Both the position numbers and the translations under genes were made by a program. DNA of 64,000 nucleotides from Larkinella punicea (GTDB lineage Bacteria > Bacteroidota > Bacteroidia > Cytophagales > Spirosomataceae): the NCBI RefSeq assembly GCF_003334855.1, contig NZ_QOWE01000008.1, positions 237,455 through 301,454 on the forward strand. The letters run 5' to 3'. The notes beneath the pieces are model-generated. The model searched no databases. It was given only the letters and a program-made list of their open reading frames with translations, and was not told the origin of the DNA. Each line of letters begins with the position of its first letter. Position 1 is the first letter of the stretch. Shown here piece after piece: positions 26,216 to 35,942 of this stretch.

Positions 26216-27436
26216 ATGTCCCAATTGACCGGAAAAAAGATTCTGCTGGGTGTAACGGGGAGCATCGCTGCGTATAAAGCCGCCCTGCTGATCCGGCTTT
26301 TGATCAAGTCGGGAGCCGAAGTGCAGGTGATCATGACACCCGCGGCCAAAGATTTCATCACACCCCTGACACTGGCCACGCTGTCGAAACGCCCCGTTTT
26401 TTCGGAGTTCATCCAGTCTGGCGGACAGGGCGAAGGGCAGTGGAACAACCACGTCGAACTGGCTCTTTGGGCCGATTTGCTGGTTATTGCGCCGGTGTCG
26501 GCACACACGTTGGCGAAATTGGCCCACGGATTTTGTGACGATTTGCTGTCGGCGGTTTATCTATCAGCGAAATGCCCGGTTTTTCTGGCTCCCGCCATGG
26601 ATCTGGACATGTATCGCCACCCCACGACCCTGGAAAACCTCCGGCGTCTGGAATCCTTTGGCAATCACCTCATTCAGGCCGAACACGGCGAACTGGCGAG
26701 CGGACTGGTGGGCGAAGGCCGGCTGGCAGAACCGGAACACATTGTGAATGAACTGGAACGACATTTTGCCCACCGCCCGGTTTTCAGACACAAACGAATA
26801 CTGATTACGGCTGGTCCCACGCAGGAACCCATCGATCCGGTTCGCTTTATCAGCAACCACTCGAGCGGCAAAATGGGCTATGCCATTGCCCACGCTTTTG
26901 CCCAGGCCGGAGCCGACGTTACGCTCGTCAGCGGCCCCACGGTGCAACCCCTCCCCGATCCGGCCATCCGGCGCATAGCGGTACGCTCGGCCCGGGAAAT
27001 GTTTGAAGCAACGGCGGAAGAATTTCCGAAAGCGCACGTGGTTGTGCTGGCAGCCGCCGTGGCCGATTACACCCCATTGCAACCCGCCGACCAGAAAATA
27101 AAGAAAAAGGAAGCGGTTTTTGGGTTGGAAATGACCAAAACCGTCGATATTGCTGCCACCCTGGGGCAGCAGAAACGCCCGGATCAGATCATAGTCGGTT
27201 TTGCACTGGAAACCAACGATGAACTGGCCAATGCGCTGGGAAAACTTCGGGCCAAAAAATTCGACCTGATCGTTCTGAATTCTTTGCGCGATCCGGGAGC
27301 CGGTTTTGGGCACGATACCAACAAAATTACCGTTATTGACAAAGACGAGCGGATGTATGAATTTGATCTGAAATCGAAGGACAAAGTGGCCGAAGATTTG
27401 CTCAATCTCGTTCAGGAACAGTTATCGATGGTATGA
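26216..27436 (+). CDS. coaBC: Bifunctional phosphopantothenoylcysteine decarboxylase / phosphopantothenate-cysteine ligase
   Basis: 406 codons from ATG 26216; the frame is open upstream through the inverted repeat but [20 protein letters not shown] is the family start. Residues 1-~185 are the FMN decarboxylase CoaC ([31 protein letters not shown]); residues ~190-406 the CoaB ligase ([27 protein letters not shown]). Two consecutive steps of coenzyme A synthesis. The stop overlaps the next start by ATGA, suggesting coupling. coaX is also in this window (33606). Confidence 0.96.
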   Translation: MSQLTGKKILLGVTGSIAAYKAALLIRLLIKSGAEVQVIMTPAAKDFITPLTLATLSKRPVFSEFIQSGGQGEGQWNNHVELALWADLLVIAPVSAHTLAKLAHGFCDDLLSAVYLSAKCPVFLAPAMDLDMYRHPTTLENLRRLESFGNHLIQAEHGELASGLVGEGRLAEPEHIVNELERHFAHRPVFRHKRILITAGPTQEPIDPVRFISNHSSGKMGYAIAHAFAQAGADVTLVSGPTVQPLPDPAIRRIAVRSAREMFEATAEEFPKAHVVVLAAAVADYTPLQPADQKIKKKEAVFGLEMTKTVDIAATLGQQKRPDQIIVGFALETNDELANALGKLRAKKFDLIVLNSLRDPGAGFGHDTNKITVIDKDERMYEFDLKSKDKVAEDLLNLVQEQLSMV

Positions 27437-28353
27437 AATTTCAATCCTTATTGCGAAGTGTTGCGGTATTCATCGGCCTGTCGACCCAAACCGGTCTGGC
27501 CCAGGAACTCAATTGCCAGGTGACGGTGAATTTCAACCAGGCCCAGTCGACGCAAATCACCGACCGTCAGGTTTTCCCCCAACTTCAGAGTTTCATTACG
27601 GATTTCATCAATACCCGCCGTTGGACTACCGATGCGTTCAATCCGGAAGAACGCATCAACTGCAAGCTAATTATTGACATTCTGAAAGTTCCCGCTCAGA
27701 ATGTCTACCAGGGTCGTGCGCAGGTCATTGTTACCAGACCGGTGTATGGCAGTAATTATGAGACCGTTACACTGCGTTACATCGACAATTCGTTTGATTT
27801 TCCATACCGCCCGAACGATGCAATGTTTTTTAACGAAAATACCAATTCCAGTGAGTTAACGTCTTTGCTTGCTTTTCATGCGCTCATCATGCTGGGTGTC
27901 GACTATAACACCTTCAGCAAGCAGGGTGGAAAACCGTTTTTTCAACGGGCTTACAATGTGATGACCCTCGCGAATCAACGAGCCGATGCTGGTGGGGCGT
28001 GGACAGCCAAGGGCGACATCCGCAACCGGTACTGGCTGATCGAAAATCTGCAAAGCCAGCAGTTTATTCCCTACCACGACGCCTTGTATACCTACCACCG
28101 CCAGGCGTTGGATACCTTCACCACCAACCCATCGGGGGCGCGACAGCAGATTTTGGGCGTTTTGTCGACCCTCCAGCAGGTCAGTCAGCAGCGGCTCAAT
28201 TCCGTGGTGATCAACACGTTTTTTGATGCCAAGGGCGAAGAACTCTTTAACATCATGAACGAGGGTCCGCGCGATGAGCGGCAAAAAGCCTTCACGCTTC
28301 TTTCCACCCTCGACCCGGCCAAAACAGAAGTTTACCGGAAGTTACTCAGATAA
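27433..28353 (+). CDS. DUF4835 family exported protein (PorD-like, T9SS-associated)
   Basis: 306 codons starting inside the coaBC stop. Signal peptide residues 1-23 (TGLAQ). The mature part begins ELNCQVTVNFNQAQ and contains TDFINTRRWTTDAFNPEERINC, FPYRPNDAMFFNENTNSSELTSLLAFHALIMLG-type sequence and TLQQVSQQRLNSVV, the pattern of DUF4835. This family has been linked to the T9SS protein PorD; I infer that role from family memory and gene context. Periplasmic or outer-membrane facing. Confidence 0.8.
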   Translation: MKFQSLLRSVAVFIGLSTQTGLAQELNCQVTVNFNQAQSTQITDRQVFPQLQSFITDFINTRRWTTDAFNPEERINCKLIIDILKVPAQNVYQGRAQVIVTRPVYGSNYETVTLRYIDNSFDFPYRPNDAMFFNENTNSSELTSLLAFHALIMLGVDYNTFSKQGGKPFFQRAYNVMTLANQRADAGGAWTAKGDIRNRYWLIENLQSQQFIPYHDALYTYHRQALDTFTTNPSGARQQILGVLSTLQQVSQQRLNSVVINTFFDAKGEELFNIMNEGPRDERQKAFTLLSTLDPAKTEVYRKLLR

Positions 28354-28404
28354 TTCATGGGTAAACGTTTACTTCGCATTCCGGCTTCTTTTTAGAATCT
28401 TGCC

Positions 28405-30069
28405 ATGCTTTCGCATTTACTGATCAAAAACTACGCCCTGATAGAACATCTGGAAATGGATCCCGATACCGCACTGAACACCATTACGGGTGAAACGGGG
28501 GCGGGAAAATCCATCATGCTGGGTGCCATTGGTTTGCTGATGGGTAATCGGGCCGACACCAAGGCACTCTATAATCCGGACGAAAAATGCGTAATCGAAG
28601 GGCTTTTCAAGGTATCAGGCTACCTCATTGAGAATCTATTCGAAGAGGCTGACCTCGATTACGACTCAACCTGCGTGGTTCGGCGGGAGATCAGCCCGAG
28701 CGGAAAGTCCCGCGCTTTCGTGAACGATACACCGGTGACGCTCGATATTCTCCGGCGGGTAACGAGCCATTTAATGGACATTCATTCGCAGCATGATTCC
28801 ATTCTGCTGGGGTCGAATGAATACCAACTGGAAATTGTCGACACCTACGCCCAAAACGACGCCCTGTTGCGCCAATACCGCATCGATTACCGCACCTATC
28901 GACTCAAGCAGGAAGCCTACGAGCGCCTGCTGTCCGAAACGGCGACGATGAAAAAGGAGTTCGATTACAACAGTTTCCTGTACGAAGAACTTCATAAACT
29001 GGAATTACAAACCGACGAACAGGAGTTGCTGGAACAGGAACTCACGATTCTGGAAAACGCCGAAGACATCAAAGAGCGGCTTCAGCTCTCTTCTGATTAC
29101 CTCGACAATGCGGAGCAATCGGTCGTTGTTTACCTCAAAAATGTGGTTAACAACCTGAACTACGTCACCCGCCTGACGGATCGGTTCAGCCAGCTTCGGG
29201 ACCGGGCGCAAAGCGCACTGATCGAACTGCGTGACCTCGCCAATGAAATAAATACCGAAGAGGATAACATCGAGACCAACGATGCACGGGTCGAAGTGAT
29301 TCGGGAGCGACTGAATCTGATTTATCAGTTACAAACCAAACACGCGGTAAAGACCGTCGCCGAACTGCTGGTTATTCAGGCAGATCTGGAGAAAAAAGTC
29401 AGTAAAATTCTGAATTCCGATGCTGAACTGGCATTGGCCAAAGCCGAAAACGAAGCGGCTTTTGAGCAACTCATGACGAGTGCCGATGCCCTTTCTGCGT
29501 CACGCCGGGAAGCAAACCCCGAAATTGAGGAGCGGGTGGGCAGTTTGCTGGCCGACCTGGGCATGCCCAATGCTTCGTTGAAAATCAGCCTGGAAGCCGG
29601 CAAGCCGACCGACACGGGTGTCGATACGGTTTCTTTCCTGTTCAGTGCCAACAAAGGCGTCAAGAACCAGCAATTGAAAAATGTCGCTTCAGGAGGGGAA
29701 TTTTCCCGGTTAATGATGGCGATTAAATACATTCTGGCCAGCAAACGTTCGCTGCCGACGATTATCTTTGACGAAATTGATACGGGCGTCTCCGGCGAAA
29801 TTGCGATCAAAATGGGAAACATGATGCGCGACATGGCACACAGCCACCAGATCATCGCCATTACACACCTGCACCAGATTGCCGCGCAGGGCAAAGCCCA
29901 TTACTTTGTGTATAAAGACAATTCCGGCAATCGTACCGTGAGCCGGGTGAAAAAACTTAGTTTTAACGAACGGGTTCAGGAAATCGCCCAGATGATCGGC
30001 GGAAATAATCCGTCGGCCAGCGTTTTGAAAAATGCAAAAGAACTGCTATCGCAGAAAGCGTCGTCCTGA
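28405..30069 (+). CDS. recN: DNA repair protein RecN
   Basis: 554 codons. SMC-like ATPase used in double-strand break repair. Walker A GETGAGKS near residue 30, long coiled coil in the middle (residues ~150-370), ABC signature ASGGEFSRLMMAIKYIL and Walker B TIIFDEIDTGVSGE near the C-terminal end, then the His switch ITHLHQIAAQG. Follows the DUF4835 gene by ~50 bp in the same direction, probably the last gene of the bamD operon. Confidence 0.96.
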   Translation: MLSHLLIKNYALIEHLEMDPDTALNTITGETGAGKSIMLGAIGLLMGNRADTKALYNPDEKCVIEGLFKVSGYLIENLFEEADLDYDSTCVVRREISPSGKSRAFVNDTPVTLDILRRVTSHLMDIHSQHDSILLGSNEYQLEIVDTYAQNDALLRQYRIDYRTYRLKQEAYERLLSETATMKKEFDYNSFLYEELHKLELQTDEQELLEQELTILENAEDIKERLQLSSDYLDNAEQSVVVYLKNVVNNLNYVTRLTDRFSQLRDRAQSALIELRDLANEINTEEDNIETNDARVEVIRERLNLIYQLQTKHAVKTVAELLVIQADLEKKVSKILNSDAELALAKAENEAAFEQLMTSADALSASRREANPEIEERVGSLLADLGMPNASLKISLEAGKPTDTGVDTVSFLFSANKGVKNQQLKNVASGGEFSRLMMAIKYILASKRSLPTIIFDEIDTGVSGEIAIKMGNMMRDMAHSHQIIAITHLHQIAAQGKAHYFVYKDNSGNRTVSRVKKLSFNERVQEIAQMIGGNNPSASVLKNAKELLSQKASS

Positions 30070-30106
30070 ATGAAAACCCACCGATTTAAAATCCTCCATC
30101 AATACC

Positions 30107-30529
30107 ATGAAAAAACTAGTGATTTGCCTTATTACACTGGCGGGTTGTCAGTCATCCAACGACAAAAAAAGCATTGAACAAATGCAAGATCAGGTTATGG
30201 TTGTTCATGACGAGATCATGCCCCGCACCGATGACCTGATGGATTTGAAGGAAAAGATAAGCCACCAGATTGATAGTCTTTCCAAAATCACACCCGCTTC
30301 AGCCAGCGTCAAGGCCCGTCAGGAAGAAGGCCTGACCATCAATAAAGACCTGACCGAAACCGACAGCCTGATGTTTGCCTGGATGAATCATTACAACGCC
30401 GATACCGTCAAAGGCATGGATGAAACGCAGGCAAAAGCGTACCTGGATCTGGAATTGAAGAAAATCAGTGAGGTGAAAGCAAAAATAAACAGCGGAATTA
30501 CACAGGCGAAGAAATTCCTGGGTAACTAA
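30107..30529 (+). CDS. Hypothetical lipoprotein
   Basis: 140 codons. Short lipoprotein signal with lipobox LAGC (Cys14). The rest is strongly helical, with heptad-like charged stretches (DDLMDLKEKISHQIDSLSK, ELKKISEVKAKINSGI), so it likely forms a helical hairpin or coiled coil. It resembles small proteins loosely named viral A-type inclusion protein in this phylum; no function known. Directly precedes the Sco and cytochrome genes. Confidence 0.7.
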   Translation: MKKLVICLITLAGCQSSNDKKSIEQMQDQVMVVHDEIMPRTDDLMDLKEKISHQIDSLSKITPASASVKARQEEGLTINKDLTETDSLMFAWMNHYNADTVKGMDETQAKAYLDLELKKISEVKAKINSGITQAKKFLGN

Positions 30530-30601
30530 TTCCGGACGCGGACTGTTGATTGAGTACACCCTTTCGCTGTCTGGTTTTTTGCCATTAAACTAAATTTCAG
30601 A

Positions 30602-31249
30602 ATGTATTCAGTGCTAAAAAGCAGTATTTCGCTGGCCGTTTTCCTTTTTTTAGCGGCTTGCTCATCCACCGAATCCCGGTTGCCCATCATGGGCGAACGG
30701 GATGTCATCACGAAAGAAGTAGACGGTAAAACCGTTACGGACACGGCCTATTATCAGATACCGGGTTTCCAGTTTACCAACCAGGACAGCCTGCCGGTAA
30801 CGGATAAAACCTTTGATGGAAAGATCTATGTCGCCGACTTTTTTTTCATCACCTGCCCGACGATTTGCCCGAAGATGAAAACCCAGATGAAACGGGTTTA
30901 CGACCAATTCAAGAACAATCCGGACGTAATGTTGCTGTCATACACCATCGATCCGAAACACGACACGCCGGCGGTGCTGAAAGAGTTTGCGACCAGTCTG
31001 GGAATTACCGGATCGCAGTGGCAATTTGCAACCGGCCCGAAAGAAGAGATTTTTAAAACCGGCAAGAGTTATATGGTGGTGGCCCAGGAAGACGCCGGAG
31101 CGCCGGGCGGTCTTCTCCACAGTGGTCACTTTGTGCTGGTGGACAAGGAAAAACACGTTCGGGGCATGTATGACGGCACCACGGAAGAAGGTGCAGACAA
31201 ACTGATGGCAGACATCGACCGCTTACTCGCCGAATATAAAACGAAATGA
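30602..31249 (+). CDS. SCO family protein (copper chaperone / thioredoxin fold)
   Basis: 215 codons. Lipobox LAAC with Cys20. Thioredoxin-like fold with the copper-binding CPTIC motif (Cys85, Cys89) and the conserved distal His in LLHSGHFVLV. Sco proteins deliver copper or reduce Cys in the CuA site of cytochrome oxidase. The stop overlaps the start of the cytochrome c gene (ATGA), consistent with a shared respiratory role. Confidence 0.93.
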   Translation: MYSVLKSSISLAVFLFLAACSSTESRLPIMGERDVITKEVDGKTVTDTAYYQIPGFQFTNQDSLPVTDKTFDGKIYVADFFFITCPTICPKMKTQMKRVYDQFKNNPDVMLLSYTIDPKHDTPAVLKEFATSLGITGSQWQFATGPKEEIFKTGKSYMVVAQEDAGAPGGLLHSGHFVLVDKEKHVRGMYDGTTEEGADKLMADIDRLLAEYKTK

Positions 31250-31674
31250 GAAGACGAACGCTGGGATGGTTGCTCGTACCGCTTTTCTTCCAAACCGCTT
31301 GCCAGAGCCAGGAGGAGTTAAAGCAGGAGAAATATTTTGTGGAGGGCTACCAGCTTTACACCGAACATTGTGCCAATTGCCACCAAACCGACGGCAAGGG
31401 TCTTGAAGCGCTGTACCCGCCCATCAACGGGTCCGACTACCTGAAAAACAAGGAAAAAGTCATCTGCCTGATTCGGTATGGGCAGAACGAACCCATTGTG
31501 GTGAATGGCCGGCGATTCAACCGGCCAATGCCCGCCAATCCGCAATTAACCGACATCGACGTGGCGGAAATCACCACCTACATTTACAACAAGTGGGGCG
31601 GAGAAACCGTGATTACGGACGTGAAAGAAACCAGCAGAGTGCTGGATACGTGTCGGGTGCAGCGTCAACCTTAG
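31246..31674 (+). CDS. Membrane-anchored c-type cytochrome (single heme)
   Basis: 142 codons. Lipobox QTAC with Cys19. One heme site CANCH (Cys42, Cys45, His46) and a probable axial Met in NRPMPANPQLT. Class I cytochrome c of periplasm, translationally coupled to the Sco gene. Its maturation would depend on a Ccm pathway such as the one at 49-54 kb. Convergent with lptC, 7 bp apart. Confidence 0.92.
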   Translation: MRRRTLGWLLVPLFFQTACQSQEELKQEKYFVEGYQLYTEHCANCHQTDGKGLEALYPPINGSDYLKNKEKVICLIRYGQNEPIVVNGRRFNRPMPANPQLTDIDVAEITTYIYNKWGGETVITDVKETSRVLDTCRVQRQP

Positions 31675-31681
31675 TTCAACA

Positions 31682-32236
31682 TCAATTTCCGCTACCCGAC
31701 ATCCGGAAGACACCCGACGTTTTTCGAATAAAATAGTGCGAGAACGTTTGATCCGTGTCCAAACCCACCCCTTCCAGCCGTTCGTTTGAGTTTTTGCTCA
31801 GAATTTTGACCTTTTTTTCGGTGTAAACCTTCTTGGTGGTCGGGTTCCAGTTGAGTTCCGGCGTGTAGAGTTCCTGATTCTTTTTCTTATTGACCACCAC
31901 CACGTTCCCCATGACGCGGTAATAGTTCTGGGCTTGTACGTAGCGGCCCGAATCCGCCCGCAAGGTGGTCTCGATCTGTTGATCGGGACCGTAGAACTCG
32001 ATGTTGACGGTTTTGGGATAAACGCGGTCGTTGGATTGGTACTTGTACTGCAAGGGCGTTTTCATCTTGACCTTCAACAACCCCATCTCGCTGTACAGAA
32101 TCTGGACGTCGTTGATTTCTTCCAGCGGCCCCGTATACGGTTTTGATTTTTTCGCAGCCGGTTCTTCCGTACAACTCATCAAGGCACTCCCAAACAGGCC
32201 CAAAAAGACGGCCCGAAAAATATACTTACTCATCAT
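31682..32236 (-). CDS. lptC: LPS export ABC transporter periplasmic protein LptC
   Basis: 184 codons. Predicted lipoprotein or anchored signal (ALMSC, Cys22), differing from the uncleaved helix of enteric LptC. The body shows the LptC/OstA beta-jellyroll: DVQILYSEMGLLKVKMKTPL, TVNIEFYGPDQQIETTLRAD, VYTEKKVKILSKN. It bridges the inner-membrane Lpt transporter to LptA-type proteins. Third gene of a minus-strand set coaX - outer-membrane protein - lptC. Confidence 0.85.
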   Translation of the reverse strand: MMSKYIFRAVFLGLFGSALMSCTEEPAAKKSKPYTGPLEEINDVQILYSEMGLLKVKMKTPLQYKYQSNDRVYPKTVNIEFYGPDQQIETTLRADSGRYVQAQNYYRVMGNVVVVNKKKNQELYTPELNWNPTTKKVYTEKKVKILSKNSNERLEGVGLDTDQTFSHYFIRKTSGVFRMSGSGN

Positions 32237-32335
32237 GGTTTTCAGTGTGAATCATTCCAATCCCTAGAACGAAAGTCTGAGCGCCCTGGTTCGCAGCTTT
32301 GACTAAACGGCAAGGCTACGCAGTGAAACCATCGG

Positions 32336-33622
32336 TCAATCGATTTTCTGCCGCTGGAACCAGGGCTGATTGAGCGACAGACCCAGGCCAATTTTGAAAT
32401 ACCGTTCCTGAATCTGACCGTTCGTAACCGTCCCCCGCTGACCACCGATCAACGAGATCGTCACCGAGTTGACAAATTGACCCACGGGCAGTGAAACGCC
32501 TAAACTGACGTTCATGTCGTTGGGTTGTTTTCCGCCTACCGAATACGGCAGCTTGGAATAATTGAACCCTAACCGGTAAGGAATGAGGTCCAGGTAGCGC
32601 GTCGACCGGGTTTTCGGGGTGTATTCCAGCCCGGCGCCAATCGAATAACTATCTTGTAAACTCCCCGAATTGCCCTCCAGGTCCGAAAATTTTGACCAGG
32701 GCTGGTACCCAAATTCAACCCCAACGGCTAGTTTTTGCGATTTCTCCAGCACAATACCGCCCCGAAATTGGGTAGGCAGCGTAACCGAACCGCCACTTCG
32801 GGTACTAACCGTATCCGGGTTTGAAATCTGTGTGCCACTGGCATCGATTTGCTGATAGGTATCGATTGAATTGCCGCCTAATTTTGTCATCGGATCGATG
32901 GTGGCACCGATGTTCAGGAACCAGTCATTTTTCAGTTTCGGTCGCCAGGCCGCTCCGAGTCGCCAGACAATATCGCTGTAACTCGTTTGTGTCGAACGTT
33001 TTACGGTAATATCATCCCCGCCAATCAACAAGCGGGAATCGGAATCCTTGGTGGTATTTCCAAAGAGAAAAGCGGCTTCAAAGCCGAAGAAAAGGCTCTT
33101 GGTCAGGCTAAAGCCATTGGTAAACGTTGCCTTGTTGAGTCCACCCCGTCCCCGGTAAATGTATTCGGATTCGTAAATGGTGCCCGGCACTTTCTGGTAT
33201 TGCGTGGTTTGGTAGTCCACGTAGCTGTAGGGCCGCAAGCCAATGCCCGTCGACCAATAGCGGGTGACGGGAAAGGTAAACGTCAGGTAGCTGAGGTTGG
33301 CTCCAAAATCCTGTTGTTTTTGTCCACGGCCATCGGTAAGTCCTTTGCTTTGCCCCAGCAAACCCACTTCAAACAGGGTGTAGCGGTTCCGAACCAGCAA
33401 AGCGGGGTTGACACTATTCAGAAAAAAACTGTTGGCATACGCAGTTCCCATGCCGCCCATGCCCAGGTTGGTGACGTTGCTGTTGCCGTAGATTTCACCA
33501 ATACCCAGCGAAGAATAAGGAGAATTGCCTAAACCTTGTGCCTGAGCGGTCAATTGAGCCGTTCCAAACAGGAAAAGGCCGGTAAATAAGACGGAATACC
33601 ATCCGTTACGAGAGGTCGACAT
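32336..33622 (-). CDS. Outer-membrane beta-barrel protein (FadL/PorV-like)
   Basis: 428 codons. Signal peptide residues 1-29 (LTAQAQ). The mature N-terminus has GNSPYSSLGIGEIYG and LGMGGMGTAYANSFFLNSVNPA, the Gly-rich, small-residue hatch pattern seen in FadL/PorV-like barrels, followed by alternating amphipathic strands to a near-terminal aromatic segment. It overlaps coaX by 17 bp, and this barrel-coaX-lptC grouping recurs in the phylum. Role unknown; transport of hydrophobic compounds is one possibility. Confidence 0.75.
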   Translation of the reverse strand: MSTSRNGWYSVLFTGLFLFGTAQLTAQAQGLGNSPYSSLGIGEIYGNSNVTNLGMGGMGTAYANSFFLNSVNPALLVRNRYTLFEVGLLGQSKGLTDGRGQKQQDFGANLSYLTFTFPVTRYWSTGIGLRPYSYVDYQTTQYQKVPGTIYESEYIYRGRGGLNKATFTNGFSLTKSLFFGFEAAFLFGNTTKDSDSRLLIGGDDITVKRSTQTSYSDIVWRLGAAWRPKLKNDWFLNIGATIDPMTKLGGNSIDTYQQIDASGTQISNPDTVSTRSGGSVTLPTQFRGGIVLEKSQKLAVGVEFGYQPWSKFSDLEGNSGSLQDSYSIGAGLEYTPKTRSTRYLDLIPYRLGFNYSKLPYSVGGKQPNDMNVSLGVSLPVGQFVNSVTISLIGGQRGTVTNGQIQERYFKIGLGLSLNQPWFQRQKID

Positions 33623-34337
33623 TATGTTGTAAAATACGATTCAATCCGATCAGTACCAGTTCCGGTACTGCAAAGATGGGTGGTTTCAGGCTACTTTCAA
33701 AAAACGGAGCGTCTCCCCCGCAGATTAGTACCTTCACATCGGGGTGTTCCCGGCGATGCGCATCGATAATACCGTTCAATTCGGCCAGCAATCCGTTGAC
33801 CACCCCGGCCTGCATGGCCTGCCGGGTATTTTTTCCCAAGAGCGAGGGTCTCAACTCATCCGGCTCGACCATAGGTAACCTTTCTGTAAACGAATGCATC
33901 GCCCGGAATCGCATACGGAAGCCGGGAGAAATCATTCCGCCGTGAAAGACCGAAGCCGCATCGACGTAGTCATACGTGACGCAGGTCCCCATATCGATCA
34001 CCAGACAGGCATCGTCCGGAAACCGGACTTTGGCCCCAACAGCCGACGCAATCCGGTCGGTGCCCAGCGTGTTGGGCGTGTCATACCGCTTTTCCATCGG
34101 CACCGGCGTATAGCCATCCACCGCCAGCCAGAACGTTCCCGGTTTTAGCGGAAGCTGGTCCCGCAATTGGTCGGCCGGGCGGTTGGTCGACGAAACGACG
34201 ACCGCGTCGGGCGGAGCATTCCGAATCAGGGTTTGCAGGTTCTCGACCGATAACTGCGAATAGACCTCCATAGGCTTTCCCTGCTCGAAAATTCCGGCTT
34301 TGATGGCACTGTTCCCCCAGTCGATGGCGATGTTCAT
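33606..34337 (-). CDS. coaX: Type III pantothenate kinase
   Basis: 243 codons. First step of coenzyme A synthesis, ATP-dependent phosphorylation of pantothenate without feedback inhibition by CoA in this type. The ASKHA motifs are visible: IDWGNSAIKAG (phosphate 1), IDMGTCVTYD (phosphate 2), and the GGMISPGFRMRFRAMHSFTERLP segment. The 3' end overlaps the barrel gene by 17 bp. Divergent from the MscS gene. Confidence 0.95.
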   Translation of the reverse strand: MNIAIDWGNSAIKAGIFEQGKPMEVYSQLSVENLQTLIRNAPPDAVVVSSTNRPADQLRDQLPLKPGTFWLAVDGYTPVPMEKRYDTPNTLGTDRIASAVGAKVRFPDDACLVIDMGTCVTYDYVDAASVFHGGMISPGFRMRFRAMHSFTERLPMVEPDELRPSLLGKNTRQAMQAGVVNGLLAELNGIIDAHRREHPDVKVLICGGDAPFFESSLKPPIFAVPELVLIGLNRILQHNVDLS

Positions 34338-34405
34338 TCCTGCAAAAATTGCAAATAGAGACCAGATTCCTCACTCTTGTGTGTTAAAAATGCTTAAAAT
34401 GCGGC

Positions 34406-35551
34406 ATGGAATCGGTAAAAACGTGGTTTGAGCAGCAGTTGATGGGCAATTCCGTCGGCAATCTGGTCCTGTTCGCTCTCCTTATCCTGTTGGGTTTGTG
34501 GCTGAAACGCATTCTGTCGATGTTGCTGAGCCGGTTTTTCTACCGGCTCGTCAAGCCCGAATCCAATTCCATTCCGATCAGCGATTTTCTTCGGTTGATG
34601 CGCCAACCGATCGAATTTCTCATTCTGCTGATCATGCTTTTCCTGGCCTTCGACCGATTGGCCATTCCCGATCAATGGGGATTTGTTCCGCGCACCGAGT
34701 TCGGCTACCGCCTGGTGGTAATCCGGCTGTACCAGACGACGCTGATGATTACGCTGGCCTGGATTGCCATCCGGTTTGTGAAGTTCGTGGGCCTGATTTT
34801 TCAGAAACGGGCCGAACAAACGGAAACGAAGCTGGACGACCAACTGGTACCGTTTGTTCGCGATCTGATGATTCTAACCGTCTCCGCGATTGCGTTTTTT
34901 TCGATTCTGAGTGTCGTTTTCGATGTCAACGTCATTGCGCTCGTAACCAGTCTGGGCATCGGCGGTCTGGCCATTGCGCTGGCGGCCCGCGAAACACTCG
35001 AAAATTTATTTGCCTCGTTTGCCATTTTGCTCGATCGTCCGTTTGTAACCGGCGATACCGTGACCGCCGGAACCGGCCCCAATCAGGTTACCGGCACCGT
35101 AGAAAAAATCGGTTTCCGAAGCACCCGTCTCCGCACCGACGACGGCAGCCGGATCGCCGTTCCCAACCGCCTGATGATTTCACAGTCTCTCGATAACCTG
35201 ACGCAGCGGAGCCAGCGCCGGGCCAAGTTCTACCTCCGGCTTGCCCTCGATACGCCGGCCGAGACACTCCGGGGCATTGTTGACGATACCCGACAATGGC
35301 TTGAAAACCAACCTAAAACCAACCAATCTCCTCCCCTTATCCAGTTTGATACCTTTGGCGAAAGCTCGCTGGATATTCTGATTCAGTATTACGTGGCTAC
35401 CAGCGACTATCGTGAATTTAATGCGATAAAAGAAGAAGTGAACTATCAGTTGATTGCCATTGTTAAAAAACATAGCGGACAGTTTGCATTTCCATCAAGA
35501 ATCGTTTATCTTCGATCACAAGCTGAGTTCCCGCTCGAAAATCAAAAATAA
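34406..35551 (+). CDS. Mechanosensitive ion channel, MscS family
   Basis: 381 codons. About five membrane helices in the first 220 residues; the pore helix and upper beta domain are seen as SLGIGGLAIALAARETLENLF, then LLDRPFVTGDTV and IGFRSTRLRTDDGSRIAVPN. The C-terminal ~130 residues are the cytoplasmic cage. It opens under membrane tension to release osmolytes. Monocistronic; ~390 bp without a gene follow. Confidence 0.93.
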   Translation: MESVKTWFEQQLMGNSVGNLVLFALLILLGLWLKRILSMLLSRFFYRLVKPESNSIPISDFLRLMRQPIEFLILLIMLFLAFDRLAIPDQWGFVPRTEFGYRLVVIRLYQTTLMITLAWIAIRFVKFVGLIFQKRAEQTETKLDDQLVPFVRDLMILTVSAIAFFSILSVVFDVNVIALVTSLGIGGLAIALAARETLENLFASFAILLDRPFVTGDTVTAGTGPNQVTGTVEKIGFRSTRLRTDDGSRIAVPNRLMISQSLDNLTQRSQRRAKFYLRLALDTPAETLRGIVDDTRQWLENQPKTNQSPPLIQFDTFGESSLDILIQYYVATSDYREFNAIKEEVNYQLIAIVKKHSGQFAFPSRIVYLRSQAEFPLENQK

Positions 35552-35942
35552 TTCCTGGCTATTTTTGAATACTTTTTAAAACATTTGCATCTTTTGGTCG
35601 TTCTTGTTGACAAAGCGGGATTAAACTATTAACATTGTGGTCATATAGGTTCTGACCCGCTATCCCAGGTGTTCTGCCTCTATCCATGTAATCTGAGGCC
35701 GCAAGCCAAATCCACCTGAACAAACTGTCCCTGTTGAACCCCACCACGCACCAGCGTAGTTGTGTTATTACACTGAAACAGTTGCTGCAAGTGCATAGGT
35801 CAAGCAAATATCTGACTTGTAATCAATCGTACCATTAAAGCACTACTTTTCCTCATTTGGATTCATTCATCCACGGCTTGCCGTAGCGACAATTATCTCA
35901 CACATTTTCAAGTAAAGCCCCCTTTGCTTACTCTGGCTTTTT
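35552..35942. other. Gene-free stretch upstream of rho
   Basis: About 390 bp with no supported gene. A minus-strand frame of 82 codons at 35559-35807 shows no family features and is rejected. A small hairpin ACGG-cttg-CCGT lies at 35873-35884. No clear TAnnTTTG box. The length suits a regulated leader for rho, which is autoregulated in several bacteria, but the sequence does not prove it. Confidence 0.4.

Noticed and set aside
35559..35807. 82-codon minus-strand frame upstream of rho
   Set aside because: No recognisable domain, signal or promoter; composition looks like non-coding spacer and the frame lies in a likely rho leader.
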